From a virus, in IMG/VR virus record IMGVR_UViG_3300043777_000065, positions 1-45,943 of that record: a stretch of 45,943 nt of DNA; one strand, given 5' to 3'. Of the stretch, positions 8,414 to 18,310 are shown piece after piece (the first letter of the stretch is position 1; each line of letters starts with the position of its first letter). A program made the position numbers and the translations under genes. The notes below the pieces were generated by a model. That model was given only the letters and a program-made list of their open reading frames with translations. It made no database searches and was not told the origin of the DNA.

Positions 8414-8814
8414 TGGCGAGCCGCTTCGATATCATCGAAGGCCAGTCGCGGGATGTCGTCAACGATAAGCCTTGGGCAACCTCGCAACTCTGGCAGGCTC
8501 AGCCTCTGACCAGCCAGCCCTCCGCCTATCCCCGCACGTATGGGATGGCGTTCGATATTTGGGGCCTGCCGACTGAGAAGCGGATGACGGAGCAATACGA
8601 CTCGGATCGCAATACATCCGTGCTCGTCACCGTCCAATCATTCCGCGTCTCGAACCATCAGATTGCGCTCGCGGTCGGTTGGCAGTTGATCGATCCCCAG
8701 GGCCTCTACTGGAACGTCCTGGGGATCGAGTCGAGCGGACCGGGCACGACCAAGTGGCAGATTGGCAGGGACAATGCGGTCCTCGCCACGCCGGATCGGA
8801 AAACCGGCCGATGA
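8413..8814 (+). CDS. Probable neck / head-closure protein
   Basis: 133 aa from the ATG at 8413; a GTG at 8410 overlapping the preceding stop is an equally possible start. Beta-rich segments (NTSVLVTVQSFRVSNHQIALAVGWQLIDPQG) suggest a small sandwich like head-closure or tail-terminator proteins. It is followed by an ATGA overlap with another neck-type gene and then by the tail tube gene. Function is inferred from gene order only. Confidence 0.55.
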   Translation: MASRFDIIEGQSRDVVNDKPWATSQLWQAQPLTSQPSAYPRTYGMAFDIWGLPTEKRMTEQYDSDRNTSVLVTVQSFRVSNHQIALAVGWQLIDPQGLYWNVLGIESSGPGTTKWQIGRDNAVLATPDRKTGR

Positions 8815-9314
8815 GTTGGATCAACCCCCCTGCAACCGTCATCCAGTTGCGCAATCAATTGATGGCGTGTCCGACGCTCTCGACGCCTTCGACGCCGTGG
8901 AATCTCCTCTCATCGCAGTACCACTATCCCGATTTCACGCCGTCCGTAGTCCCCAAGGACGCCGACCAGGGCGTGACGGCCGATCTCCTGCCGGCGATCC
9001 TCCTCACGCTCCAGGATCAGGACCGCGATCGATACGCCGAGGGTGCGCAATTGCTCTTTTCCGGCCGTATGATTGCGATGCTCTATGGCGATGTCGTCTC
9101 GACGCCGGATCCCGGCTACCTGGAGTCGCTTGGGGATGCGCTCGTGCTCGACATGGGTTTGCAATATTTCGGGCTCTGCATCCAGTCGATGCGGCGCGGC
9201 ATGTGCACGGATCTATCACGCGGACAGCAGGCAGCCGGTCAGGACACACCACAAGCGGCATATCGCATGCTGCGCATTGAATTTGACGTTGGCTTAAAGA
9301 GAGGCCGCACATGA
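8811..9314 (+). CDS. Probable tail terminator / neck protein
   Basis: 167 aa, ATG overlapping the preceding stop. The central stretch (LLPAILLTLQDQDRDRYAEGAQLLFSGRMIAMLYGDV) has the alternating helix-strand look of tail completion proteins. The C-terminus (RMLRIEFDVGLKRGR) looks like a closing beta strand. It directly precedes the tail tube candidate, where tail terminators are normally encoded. There is no recognised motif. Confidence 0.5.
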   Translation: MSWINPPATVIQLRNQLMACPTLSTPSTPWNLLSSQYHYPDFTPSVVPKDADQGVTADLLPAILLTLQDQDRDRYAEGAQLLFSGRMIAMLYGDVVSTPDPGYLESLGDALVLDMGLQYFGLCIQSMRRGMCTDLSRGQQAAGQDTPQAAYRMLRIEFDVGLKRGRT

Positions 9315-10246
9315 CCTTTACCCCCGCACTCATCTCCTCGCTTGCACCGCTCAAGGTCACGCCGCAGGGCGGGAGCAGTACCGTCCTGCCGTGCGAGATG
9401 GTCGGCATGACGTGGGGAATCAAGCATCAATTCTTCCACCATTCGGGCAACGTCTATGCGACGGCGAACGTCATCCCTGGCGCTGATCGGCGGGTGCGGC
9501 TCTCGATCCCGTTCTATGCCGCGTTCGAGGTCTTCGGTCTCTCGTTGACGCAGCTCTCTGCGATGGCGCTCTATCTCGCTGCATTTGCAGACTTCAACCG
9601 CGAGAGCGGCTCGAATCATCAGATGATGTCGCTCTCGGCCGCATGCGTCGCCGGCGCTGAGATCGTCGGCTGGACCGTCTCACAAGACGGCATCTTGTTT
9701 GCGACATGCGATGTCGTCTTCCTCTCCTCGGACGGCGCCACGGATCCGATCACGATCACCGACAGCCAGGCGCTGCCGAGCGTCGGTGCGACGCCGCTCC
9801 TGCACACGGTCGGTCCCGTCTCGTTCGCCGGCTCGATCATCCCCGGCGTGTCCTCGTCTGGTGGGAGCATGGGCACGTCCCCGATGCTCCTGCGCACCGA
9901 TGGTGACTTGTTCGGCCGCTCTGGCGCCCGGATCATGGCGGATCCGACGATCACGCTCATGCACTCGGATCCGAAAACGCTCATTGATAACATCACGCAA
10001 ATGGGCGCGACGATCGCGTATAACACCATCGTCTACTTCAAGAGCTACGACGCGACGACCGGGGAGAGCTCGACGGCCAACGGTCTGTCGATCTCGCTCT
10101 CGGCCGGGAACATCCTGCCGCATGGCGTCGACGCCAACCAGGGCGAGGTGGCCACGGCTGGCGTTGATCTCCTCGGCATCTCGGCCGATGGCGCCGGGAA
10201 TCCCCTTTCGGTCTCAACTGGCGTAACGGTCCCGACACCCCCATAA
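9311..10246 (+). CDS. Probable major tail tube protein
   Basis: 311 aa, ATGA overlap with the preceding gene. Strand-rich N-terminus (STVLPCEMVGMTWGIKHQ), a helical connector (FGLSLTQLSAMALYLAAFADF), then a long beta region. It ends in an Ig-like, Gly/Ser/Thr-rich domain, typical of tube proteins with a C-terminal decoration domain. It lies between neck-type genes and the tape-measure candidate. The assignment rests on size, composition and order. Confidence 0.55.
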   Translation: MTFTPALISSLAPLKVTPQGGSSTVLPCEMVGMTWGIKHQFFHHSGNVYATANVIPGADRRVRLSIPFYAAFEVFGLSLTQLSAMALYLAAFADFNRESGSNHQMMSLSAACVAGAEIVGWTVSQDGILFATCDVVFLSSDGATDPITITDSQALPSVGATPLLHTVGPVSFAGSIIPGVSSSGGSMGTSPMLLRTDGDLFGRSGARIMADPTITLMHSDPKTLIDNITQMGATIAYNTIVYFKSYDATTGESSTANGLSISLSAGNILPHGVDANQGEVATAGVDLLGISADGAGNPLSVSTGVTVPTPP

Positions 10247-10254
10247 AGGCGACC

Positions 10255-10848
10255 ATGATCCAATACTGGCACCCGACCCAAAACAGGCCACCAGTTTGGA
10301 TGCGGGGAGCTCCGTCGCTTTCGCACCGCCGCATGAAGGATGGATTTTGCTTCGGCATCGGGGAGGGCTGGTATCTCGGCATGCCCCCAACTGAGGCCGT
10401 CGAGCTCGACGATGGATGGCGATGCTGGATGAATGGCGACGGACCGGAACCGGAGGCCCTCCACCGCCCCGTTCCATGGCTGCGCGTCGGGGTCTCGGCC
10501 GACAAGCACGATCGCATGTGGGCGGCTCCGATCATCCTCCTTCCCTCTGGCAAGCGCGCATTCCGCGTCTCCTATGGCAAGGATTGGCAGGTGGCGCTCA
10601 CCGACACACAAAAAATCCTCATCAACTACGCTGAGGAGGCGACCAACTTCCTCCGCGAGTTCACAGAGGATAGCGAGCTTGCCGACCCGGCGCCCGGCTG
10701 CGCCTGGGCGGCGCGATTCCTGGAGGAGTCCAATTTCATCACGTCGGAGGTTATCCAGAAACTCGGCCTCATGGACGATATCCTGATGATTTCCACCTTG
10801 CAAAACGCCATCGGCGCAACGCTGCAGGCCAGCCATGCCGAGGGGTGA
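10255..10848 (+). CDS. Post-tube tail protein, chaperone position
   Basis: 197 aa. The N-terminal half is compact and Trp-rich (WMRGAPSL, WRCWMNGDG, VPWLRVGV). The C-terminal half is helical and acidic. It sits where siphoviruses encode the tail assembly chaperone. No slippery heptamer feeding a downstream frame was found; the next gene has its own ATG and overlaps by 14 bases. The function is therefore only suggested by position. Confidence 0.55.
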   Translation: MIQYWHPTQNRPPVWMRGAPSLSHRRMKDGFCFGIGEGWYLGMPPTEAVELDDGWRCWMNGDGPEPEALHRPVPWLRVGVSADKHDRMWAAPIILLPSGKRAFRVSYGKDWQVALTDTQKILINYAEEATNFLREFTEDSELADPAPGCAWAARFLEESNFITSEVIQKLGLMDDILMISTLQNAIGATLQASHAEG

Positions 10849-11449
10849 CGCCATCGCAGCCTTGAAGCGCGCCGTGCAGGACGCCAATGCCGAGTTCCGG
10901 GAATCCTTGGGACCTGGCTCGCAACGCGCTGTTGATAGCCTCCTCCGGCTTGCCGGCTATCGCGCTGGCATGCTCTTTGTGAATGTCTTCCTGCCGAAGC
11001 GCGGCGACCCATCCTATGCACGCGGTCCTCTCGGCTATCGCGCATCGGTAGACTACGAGAAAGCAAAACGTACGTACGCAGAGCGCAATATGTTGATGAA
11101 CGGTCGGCGTGTCATGCCGCCGCAGCCGCGACCCTTCATTATGTCCGGGGATTCGATGCGGCGAGTGCTGGAGAGCGCGCAGGTTGAAGTCCGTGCCTAT
11201 GGCTCGAAAGGCAGGATGACCATCCGTGTGCGGTGCGATGCAGGCAATATCAAATTCACGCCGCAGTGGGGCAATTTCACGCGCATTACCGACATCGAAC
11301 GCCAGCGCGTCCTGCGCGAGTTCAACGACCAGTGCGACGAGCTCTTTCTCCAGACAGGCCGCAGAGATGGCGATGTCTACACCAGCGATTTCCGTTTCAA
11401 TAACGAGCGGAAATTCCCGCAGGGCTTGGAAAGGAGCATTGGCGCATGA
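10835..11449 (+). CDS. Hypothetical tail assembly protein
   Basis: 204 aa, starting inside the last codons of the preceding gene and ending in an ATGA overlap with the tape-measure candidate. The N-terminus is helical and basic (AIAALKRAVQDANAEFRESL). The C-terminus has strands with many Arg and aromatic residues. The pair of genes between tube and tape measure fits the two-protein chaperone arrangement, but no family is recognised. Confidence 0.55.
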   Translation: MPRGDAIAALKRAVQDANAEFRESLGPGSQRAVDSLLRLAGYRAGMLFVNVFLPKRGDPSYARGPLGYRASVDYEKAKRTYAERNMLMNGRRVMPPQPRPFIMSGDSMRRVLESAQVEVRAYGSKGRMTIRVRCDAGNIKFTPQWGNFTRITDIERQRVLREFNDQCDELFLQTGRRDGDVYTSDFRFNNERKFPQGLERSIGA

Positions 11450-12636
11450 GCGATGCCACGTTCGAGTTCAACACTGACCCGGTCAAAGCGCAGCAAGACC
11501 AGGTGAAGCGGCGACAGGCGCAGGACATCGCCAAGCGCGGACTCCAGCAGGAGCTCCAATGGACGAGCGAGGCGGATCTCCTCCAGCAGGAGATTGCGCA
11601 GAAACGCAACCAGATGGAACGGCGTTCGGCCCAGCGCATGGCGCGCACCATGGCGGAGGGCTCCCGCCGCAGGCTCCTGGAATCGATCGGTTCGGAGGTT
11701 CGGCCGACCGGTCGAGGCTTCATCCCCGGCTTGAGCGACATCCCGGGCGCTCCTGGTATGCCTGGCGCCGGGTCAGAGGCGAAGGGGGTTACGGCCTTCG
11801 CAACGCAAGGGCTGAAGACCATGGTGGGCGCCGTCGAGCGCGTGACCGGTGCTCTTGGCATCCTCACCGCAGCCTCGACGGCAGCCGGCGCAGCGGTGCG
11901 CAGTGCGAACCAGACGCAAAAGGAAGGGTTCGAGACCTACGGCGATACGAATCTCGCCGTGCAGCGCGCCGCACGCGCACTGCGCATGAATCCGCACACG
12001 CTTCTCCAGCAGGTGACCAACTCTCCCGACCGAGCCGGAGCACTTGGGTATATCAACATGCTGGCGGAGCGCGCCCAGCTCACGGGGCAGCGCATCCAGC
12101 CGGGATATTTGAACGACGCTTTTTCGCAGGTCCGCGCCGGCGCCATGTCATGGAGCGCTGTGACGCGCGCGACGGGCGAGAATGCGTATTCGCGCATCGC
12201 GGCGGCGGAGGGGGTCAATCCGAACGGTAACGCCGCTCGGTATCTAGCGCTCGAATCGAAGCGGAATCGGGATCAATTCGCCGGCGTCGGCCCGACACGT
12301 GGCGGGAGCGAGGCCGAGTATGCGACTGTGTTGCGCGATCAGTGGGCGCAAGAGCATCCGTGGCGCAATGCGCTGTGGAGTTGGACGGGCATCCCTGACT
12401 TAGCTGCACGCAATACGGCGCACAGGGATTTCGATAAATGGAACAATTCTCCTTCCTACGATCAGACCGTTGCGCCAGGCACTCCACAATCCCCGGCGAT
12501 CCCTCAGGGCATCGATACGACGACCGGGGGCCGATCGCCGGCGACGGACGCGACGATTCAGCACATGGCGAATACGATCCGCAACGCCGTCCAATCTCGT
12601 AAACCGAATCCCTATGGCGGAGGTACTGAGCCATGA
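11446..12636 (+). CDS. Short tape-measure-like protein (candidate)
   Basis: 396 aa. The first 85 residues are strongly charged and helical (QQDQVKRRQAQDIAKRGL). A Gly/Pro hinge (GFIPGLSDIPGAPGMPGAG) comes next, then a hydrophobic Ala/Gly helix (ALGILTAASTAAGAAV). A long polar helical part and a disordered C-terminus complete it. This layout and the position after the tube and chaperone genes fit a tape measure, but it is far shorter than usual. If correct, the tail should be short. An internal virion or ejected protein is the alternative. Confidence 0.45.
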   Translation: MSDATFEFNTDPVKAQQDQVKRRQAQDIAKRGLQQELQWTSEADLLQQEIAQKRNQMERRSAQRMARTMAEGSRRRLLESIGSEVRPTGRGFIPGLSDIPGAPGMPGAGSEAKGVTAFATQGLKTMVGAVERVTGALGILTAASTAAGAAVRSANQTQKEGFETYGDTNLAVQRAARALRMNPHTLLQQVTNSPDRAGALGYINMLAERAQLTGQRIQPGYLNDAFSQVRAGAMSWSAVTRATGENAYSRIAAAEGVNPNGNAARYLALESKRNRDQFAGVGPTRGGSEAEYATVLRDQWAQEHPWRNALWSWTGIPDLAARNTAHRDFDKWNNSPSYDQTVAPGTPQSPAIPQGIDTTTGGRSPATDATIQHMANTIRNAVQSRKPNPYGGGTEP

Positions 12637-13085
12637 GCTCGTCTGAACTCGGCACGATCGCCATCATGGACGAGACGAATGCGAACGTCTACAACGTCGA
12701 TTTGATGAACGTTGAATTTCCTGATGGCTGGGCTTGGGATATCCTCCAGCGCATCGCAGCCCCGGTTACAGGTATGGGCGTCGACGGGACTCGGATGCGG
12801 CTCATCCGCAATGACTTTCCGCGCTTTCGCATGGTGACCTATTCCGACTTCGGGACCTTCGACGATGCCGTGACAGCCGGAGTCGCCGTCATCGGTTACG
12901 CCCGCTATCGTGCACAGCTCACCTACATATGCGCTGGAGTGACCTACACGCCGGCGGATCTCGCCTATATATGGGATGTCCAATGCCGGCCGATCCGCTG
13001 CGAGCTCGTCTCGGCCGTCGCGCCGCCTGGCCAGCAAGCGCTCTTGCGCTGCGATTGGGTCTTCCAATTCAACCAGGGGACCTGA
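12633..13085 (+). CDS. Probable tail tip protein
   Basis: 150 aa, ATGA overlap with the preceding gene and 3 bases from the next. It is beta-rich with several Tyr residues and paired Cys. The C-terminal half (CRPIRCELVSAVAPPGQQALLRC) ends in a strand (VFQFNQGT). It is encoded where distal tail proteins usually lie, just before a large hub-like protein. No sequence family is recognised. Confidence 0.5.
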   Translation: MSSSELGTIAIMDETNANVYNVDLMNVEFPDGWAWDILQRIAAPVTGMGVDGTRMRLIRNDFPRFRMVTYSDFGTFDDAVTAGVAVIGYARYRAQLTYICAGVTYTPADLAYIWDVQCRPIRCELVSAVAPPGQQALLRCDWVFQFNQGT

Positions 13086-13088
13086 GCC

Positions 13089-15485
13089 GTGGCCGTTCCG
13101 ATCCCGACGACAATCTACGATCCGCCCAAGTTTCGGGTACTCACCGCGCAATCCTTTGGAGGGACGGCCGGGGATTGCACGAAATCGACGGCGAGCTGGA
13201 CGACGCTCTCCCAACCAGACCCGACGACCTGGTCGGGAGGGTACGAGCTCCTCCGCATCACGCGCCGCGCATTCCCGGAGATCGGGGAGGCGAGTTTCCG
13301 TTTCGTCTATGGCGAGATCCCCGGCACGACCGACTCTCCCGACATCCTCCTCTACAACGAGGTGCGGCTCCAGCTCTACGACACGATCAACTCGGAATGG
13401 GTCACCGTCTTTTGGGGTCAGGTCGTCGCGCAGGAGCGGCAGGACATGCCCGGCGCTTCGGACTTCCGGGGCGTCACGGTCTATCACTGCGTTGATGGAT
13501 TCGCGCGCACGCAGAAATGGATATTGAACTATTCCGGCTATGACTCCGGGTCGACGCAAGTCCTCGGCCCAGCGCGCGGACATCCCGGCTACAATTACAT
13601 GATGGATTCAGATGGGCCGCTTCTCGGCAATATGAGCCCGTCGAAAACCTACTCTGTCGACGGCATCGCCGTGCCGTGCCACACCTGGCAGGGCGCATTC
13701 GCTGTGAATGCGAGCCATCCCGATGGCAGCGGGAACACAAATCCAGCGCTTCAAGTTAATAATAAATGGTCGGAATTGGCGATGGTCAATCATGCCTGTC
13801 TGGCGGTGAAGCCTGTTGGCGAGCCGGCATTCACGCTCGCCTACAATGCTGATCACGCGCTCTTGGTCTACTCGCCGCAGCCGGTCTACGACAACGAGTC
13901 GGTTTTCTCGGTCGTGACGCGCATCACGAACCGCCGGCGCGGGCAGGGGACGGTATGGGTCGACTGGACCGACAATCTGGACGGCTCCCTCCATGTCTTC
14001 CTCGGATTCTGCCCGCCGGTCTATGACGACCTGAGCTATACGATTCCCGGCACGATGACGAGCGTGCTCATCGAAGGCGCAGAGTCGGCCGGGACGGTCT
14101 ATCAATGGAACGGAGACGAGGTCTTGGATCTGGAGGGGGATCCCCGGAACATCGATGCGATGTTTGCCTACTCCGAGGCCGCCCTCAACGTCTATGACGA
14201 AATCGACACCATGGGGGAGCGGATCGAGGTCGCGGCGACACTCTGCATGTACGATGGCGCCGAGGACAACATGACGGATGTCTATGATGACATGAGCTAT
14301 GCGCTCTCGCCGCGCTGGTCCCCGACTGATGTCTATACCTTCGCGCGGCTCCCGCAGTGGCAGCGGACGCAACCATATTGGGATTTCATTTTCCAGACGG
14401 CAGGCCTGCCGCGCGATTGGGCAGGCTTCGCTGGGAACGGCATCAATACCGACAAGCAACGGGTGGACTTCCGCACCGATGCTGCTGGTGAGATCATCGC
14501 ACCGCACGTGAGCGACTACACCGACACCATGGCCAACATGGTCGAGCTCCTCCCCTATCTGCCGTTTTATGAGGGCTACGACTATTCAAAGAGCGTGCCG
14601 CAGAAGACGGACAGCTCGCAGCAATTCGGCCTTCCGCAGCGGCGGCAACTCGCCGTCTACATCCGGCCCTCCGGCTGGTCCCAAGCGCTCTACGTCGGAT
14701 ATGATGAAGACCGCTGGTTCCTTCCTGGTGGAGGGCTCCCCCAAGTCGTCACCAACGAGAAGGTTTATCCGCAATCGCTCGGGGACTACTTCTCGCCCTC
14801 CGTGACGGTCCAGCCGGATGGCATCATATTCAAGTCTGCGAACGCGCAGAACGCCGGAATACGCGTCATCTCGGACCCCGTCTTTGACGCAACCCTAGAG
14901 GCTAACTATCAGATCAACGCCGATCTCCCCGTGACCCGCGTCGCATTCACGATCGGTCTACGCATGCCCTGGCGCATGCAATTCACGTCCTACGGCGACG
15001 ACTTCTACGGCTCCTCATGGACCACAGCGCGCAAGCGCAAGGTGATCTACATCGAGAATGCGCACCTGTGGCTGGCCGCAGCCAACTGCATATGGGATCT
15101 CTCGCAGACGGACGTGGATATCTCTGGCGGCGCGCAAGGCTATGCCGCACGACGCAACGCGCTCGGATCATCCGATTACGCTCCTGCAGTGCTTCGAGAC
15201 GATCGCGCCATCGTTATCCGCTACCATACCTTAGCGGCCGAATGGTATCTCAATCCCCGCTCGCGCTTGTGCTTCGGTATGCAATACTGCGGGCTCCTCC
15301 CGTTCACATGGGGCAGCTACTCGCAGTCGACCGGCATGCATCCCAAGCTAGGGCAATTCATCCAGACGGCGAACGAGTCGGGCGGAGGGATCGAGGTTGA
15401 GACGGTCGTCACGCAAGTTGACTACGATCATCAAAACATGACGACCAGGTGGGAAACCGATTACTACGAGCTGGAGATGCGCTAA
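13089..15485 (+). CDS. Probable baseplate hub / tail-tip protein
   Basis: 798 aa, GTG start. The N-terminal 140 residues contain a strand pattern (GEASFRFVYGEI, NEVRLQLYDTINSEWVTVFWGQV, FRGVTVYHCVDGFAR). It is similar in style to the first domain of phage hub proteins of the gp27/gpD class, where a protein describes its local frame for the tube. The rest is beta-rich with many Tyr, Asp and Trp. No peptidase or lysozyme motif is visible. It lies between two small tail-tip genes. The role is inferred. Confidence 0.5.
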   Translation: MAVPIPTTIYDPPKFRVLTAQSFGGTAGDCTKSTASWTTLSQPDPTTWSGGYELLRITRRAFPEIGEASFRFVYGEIPGTTDSPDILLYNEVRLQLYDTINSEWVTVFWGQVVAQERQDMPGASDFRGVTVYHCVDGFARTQKWILNYSGYDSGSTQVLGPARGHPGYNYMMDSDGPLLGNMSPSKTYSVDGIAVPCHTWQGAFAVNASHPDGSGNTNPALQVNNKWSELAMVNHACLAVKPVGEPAFTLAYNADHALLVYSPQPVYDNESVFSVVTRITNRRRGQGTVWVDWTDNLDGSLHVFLGFCPPVYDDLSYTIPGTMTSVLIEGAESAGTVYQWNGDEVLDLEGDPRNIDAMFAYSEAALNVYDEIDTMGERIEVAATLCMYDGAEDNMTDVYDDMSYALSPRWSPTDVYTFARLPQWQRTQPYWDFIFQTAGLPRDWAGFAGNGINTDKQRVDFRTDAAGEIIAPHVSDYTDTMANMVELLPYLPFYEGYDYSKSVPQKTDSSQQFGLPQRRQLAVYIRPSGWSQALYVGYDEDRWFLPGGGLPQVVTNEKVYPQSLGDYFSPSVTVQPDGIIFKSANAQNAGIRVISDPVFDATLEANYQINADLPVTRVAFTIGLRMPWRMQFTSYGDDFYGSSWTTARKRKVIYIENAHLWLAAANCIWDLSQTDVDISGGAQGYAARRNALGSSDYAPAVLRDDRAIVIRYHTLAAEWYLNPRSRLCFGMQYCGLLPFTWGSYSQSTGMHPKLGQFIQTANESGGGIEVETVVTQVDYDHQNMTTRWETDYYELEMR

Positions 15486-15922
15486 TGCAAGTCGACCGGC
15501 TCGCGCTCATGCATCTGCGGCGGAATCTCCTCGATATCCGCACAGCCCACCAAGCGCGCAATGTCTTTCCGCCAATCCGGCCGGCCTATCCGCAATGGCT
15601 GACATGCAAGATCATCGGCGGCCAGGTGTCGAACGGTGTCGACATGCTCAGCTATGCTCCGTACGGAGATCTCTACAGCGGGCAAGAGCAAGCGGACATG
15701 GCCTATGATCCCGATACCGACACGGCCTATATCGCCGGCCTCGGCTATGGCGTCTTGTTCGATGCGCAAGGGCAGGAGACGGCAAATGTGTTGATTCGCC
15801 ATGATTGGCTCGGCTGGACCGACTCCTTCGGCGCCGGCTATCGCGTCGTGGTCGGCACGTCCTATCTCCTCCCGGTCTCTGGTGGAGGCACGATCTCGGT
15901 CTATCCGATCGTGAGCCTCTGA
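15485..15922 (+). CDS. Small tail-tip associated protein
   Basis: 145 aa, start overlapping the hub stop as TAATG. A basic helical N-terminus (RLALMHLRRNLLDIRTAHQARN) is followed by a compact beta domain with many Gly and Tyr. It ends VYPIVSL. It is probably part of the tail tip with its neighbours; no family was recognised. Confidence 0.6.
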   Translation: MQVDRLALMHLRRNLLDIRTAHQARNVFPPIRPAYPQWLTCKIIGGQVSNGVDMLSYAPYGDLYSGQEQADMAYDPDTDTAYIAGLGYGVLFDAQGQETANVLIRHDWLGWTDSFGAGYRVVVGTSYLLPVSGGGTISVYPIVSL

Positions 15923-15929
15923 GGCTGCC

Positions 15930-18089
15930 GTGACGGCTCCACACCCTTACTTGAATATGTTTGGCCGCGACCCGCGCGCCCGGCAAGAGAGCTTGATGAC
16001 GCCGCTCGCGCGCGGATGTGTGCCGACGATCCTGCGCGGGATCGAAGGCTCTGATATTACGCAAGTCCTGCCGTACTTCGCTTCCATCTATAATCCGTCG
16101 ACCATGGCGCCCGCCAAGGTCGTCGCCTACGTCACCGACACCGCGCCGTTTTCAGTCGACGCGCTCGGGCAGTCGTTTCCGGTCGGCACGCTGTGGATCG
16201 TCGCCATGCAAGCGAACGGAAACGCTCCCACAGAGGACGGCCCATCGACGATGGTCTATCTCGCCAACGGCATCCCGTATGGCAGCGTCGGCTCTGGCAC
16301 GATTACCAACACGGCGACCAGTGCCGTCGTGGCGACGTTCTCCGTACCTTACAACGGCCCCACGGCGACGATCATCATTCCCATTGCGAGCTATCCGGCG
16401 ACAGACGGCATTACAACGAGCGTCACCTGGACCGCTGGATATCCGGTCACCGACAATTTTATCTATGCGGATGCCGAGAATTACGAGCAATGGTACGCCG
16501 TCCCCGGCACGCTGCCCTACGAGTATACGCCGAATCCCGATACTGGTCTCTGGCGGGGCGGGACCTTCGGTTGCGTCTGGCAGGATCCGAAGCGGCCGAA
16601 GGCTGGACCGAATACGACCTATGCAAATATGGGGCTCAATCTCGCCGGGCCGTCCGCTTGGAATGACAGCTATTTTGGCGTTCCTGATTATGGCAATAAC
16701 GGCATGGTGCCCTTCAGTGTTTGGATAGGTGGAGATCTCTACGCCTACGAGCAAGGCGTCACGCCCGGCCAGGCATGGCAGCCTGTCGCGCAGGGGCAGA
16801 CAGCGCTGGCGCTGGCCGGCGAGTCGTTCATCGGCGGTATCGGTCCGGTCGGTGCGCATTCGTCGACATCGGTTGGTGCACGATATGCACAGCTTGTCAT
16901 CACCTACACGCCGTCTCCCGGCCCTCCGCCATCGTCGGATAACGTAACGATTACGGTCACGCAAGACGGAGTGACGATTTACACGGTCTCTGCGACCGGA
17001 TCCGCCATCCCCGGCCTCGCCGGAACGTTTCCGCTCTCGATCACGATTCCGACCCCGCCAACCCTGACGACTTTCGTATGCACCATCACGGGCAGCACGT
17101 CCGGGACCTTCGGTTCCTATGAGCTGAGCGCCGAAGTCGGCGGAAGTCCGCGCTGCGACATCCCGCCATTGATGACGGTCCTCGGCAAGGGGATGGCGGC
17201 ACCTGGTGGATATATCCCGTCGCTCCTCTCATCTCCGATCAATCAACAGCCGCTCCAGCGCGTCATGAGCGGGACAAGCTATTCAAGCTCGACGCCCTTT
17301 AACGTCGCATTCCTGCCGACGAGCGATGGATGGTATCAGCTCGAAGTCGGCGGCACACCAACCGCCGGCATTGGCGAGGATCCATTCGGATGGCTCGACG
17401 CTCGCACGGTCGCGCGTGGACACACAGGCCGGCCGTTCTACGGCATGGCGCCTGTTGGCGGAACGGCGACCATCGTCTCGTGGTCTCCGCCAAGCCCTAC
17501 GGCGATCAGCTCAAGCGGAACGACCGTCGCCGTCAATCAGGGCTCGAAATATGCCTTTGCCTCGATCGATCTCCCAGCGGCCGGGCTCTACGATATCAAT
17601 TTCGTCGGCTCGGAGGGTCTCGTCTATAAGTCTGGTTTCCGCGTGCAATACTCGTTTACCGATCCCACATTCGTTGATCTCGACAACCTCTCCGGCTGGT
17701 TTTCCTTCATCCCGGTATGGGAATGGGTCGCGGATCTCGCGGCCGGCTCGCCCGTCTTCGGCAATACCCCACCCTCCTCGCCCTCCGGCGGCCTCGTCTA
17801 CGCGATCGGCACAGCGCCGACCGGAGCATGGGCAGGCAAGGCCGGGATGGTGGCGCAGTGGGACACGGCATCAAACACATGGGCCTTTTTCCCTCCGCAA
17901 GTCAATTCCGCCCTCCTCGACGATTGCTGGTATGACGATCGGGAATGGCATACCAATGGCACCGACCCGAATCTCTCGCTTGCCTTGCAGGTGCCCAAGG
18001 CGACGACGGTTTATCTGTTGATTGAGCTCTACGACACGATGTTCTCGACGGGAGCGGAGGAGTGCACCGTGTCCTGGGGACTCCATTGA
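15930..18089 (+). CDS. Large beta-rich tail-tip / receptor-contact protein
   Basis: 719 aa, GTG start with GAGG upstream. It is composed of successive beta domains. Around residues 320-410 lies a Thr/Val-rich Ig-like segment (DNVTITVTQDGVTIYTVSATG). Further sandwich-like domains follow to the C-terminus. Trp, Tyr and Gly are frequent, as in adhesins. The stop overlaps the next start (TGATG). As the last large structural gene it may carry receptor binding together with the fibre at 3124-6750. No enzyme motif is seen. Confidence 0.5.
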   Translation: MTAPHPYLNMFGRDPRARQESLMTPLARGCVPTILRGIEGSDITQVLPYFASIYNPSTMAPAKVVAYVTDTAPFSVDALGQSFPVGTLWIVAMQANGNAPTEDGPSTMVYLANGIPYGSVGSGTITNTATSAVVATFSVPYNGPTATIIIPIASYPATDGITTSVTWTAGYPVTDNFIYADAENYEQWYAVPGTLPYEYTPNPDTGLWRGGTFGCVWQDPKRPKAGPNTTYANMGLNLAGPSAWNDSYFGVPDYGNNGMVPFSVWIGGDLYAYEQGVTPGQAWQPVAQGQTALALAGESFIGGIGPVGAHSSTSVGARYAQLVITYTPSPGPPPSSDNVTITVTQDGVTIYTVSATGSAIPGLAGTFPLSITIPTPPTLTTFVCTITGSTSGTFGSYELSAEVGGSPRCDIPPLMTVLGKGMAAPGGYIPSLLSSPINQQPLQRVMSGTSYSSSTPFNVAFLPTSDGWYQLEVGGTPTAGIGEDPFGWLDARTVARGHTGRPFYGMAPVGGTATIVSWSPPSPTAISSSGTTVAVNQGSKYAFASIDLPAAGLYDINFVGSEGLVYKSGFRVQYSFTDPTFVDLDNLSGWFSFIPVWEWVADLAAGSPVFGNTPPSSPSGGLVYAIGTAPTGAWAGKAGMVAQWDTASNTWAFFPPQVNSALLDDCWYDDREWHTNGTDPNLSLALQVPKATTVYLLIELYDTMFSTGAEECTVSWGLH

Positions 18090-18310
18090 TGGAACCAGAG
18101 TCGACCAAGCGCGTCCGCGCCTCGATCGCCGCGCAGCACAAGGCCAGGCTGGAGGAGCGGCTCGCGCATATGGCCGAGCGCATTGCGCTTCATGTCAAGG
18201 CAGGCCTGGCCCTCCAGCGGGATTACCTCCAATTGAAGCAAGAAATCGCCGCGTGCGATACGACGCTCCGCGCGCCTATTTTGAGGGGTGACCATGATCT
18301 ACAAAAATGA
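18089..18310 (+). CDS. Small coiled-coil protein
   Basis: 73 aa. The ATG at 18089 overlaps the preceding stop. Almost the whole chain is a charged amphipathic helix (ARLEERLAHMAERIALHVKAG, then LQRDYLQLKQEIAAC). It overlaps the glycosyltransferase start by 17 bases, so translation is probably coupled. It could be a small tail protein or a partner of the next enzyme. Confidence 0.6.
   Translation: MEPESTKRVRASIAAQHKARLEERLAHMAERIALHVKAGLALQRDYLQLKQEIAACDTTLRAPILRGDHDLQK

Noticed and set aside
10801-10860. Possible programmed frameshift joining 10255-10848 and 10835-11449
   Set aside because: No convincing slippery heptamer, and the second gene has its own ATG.
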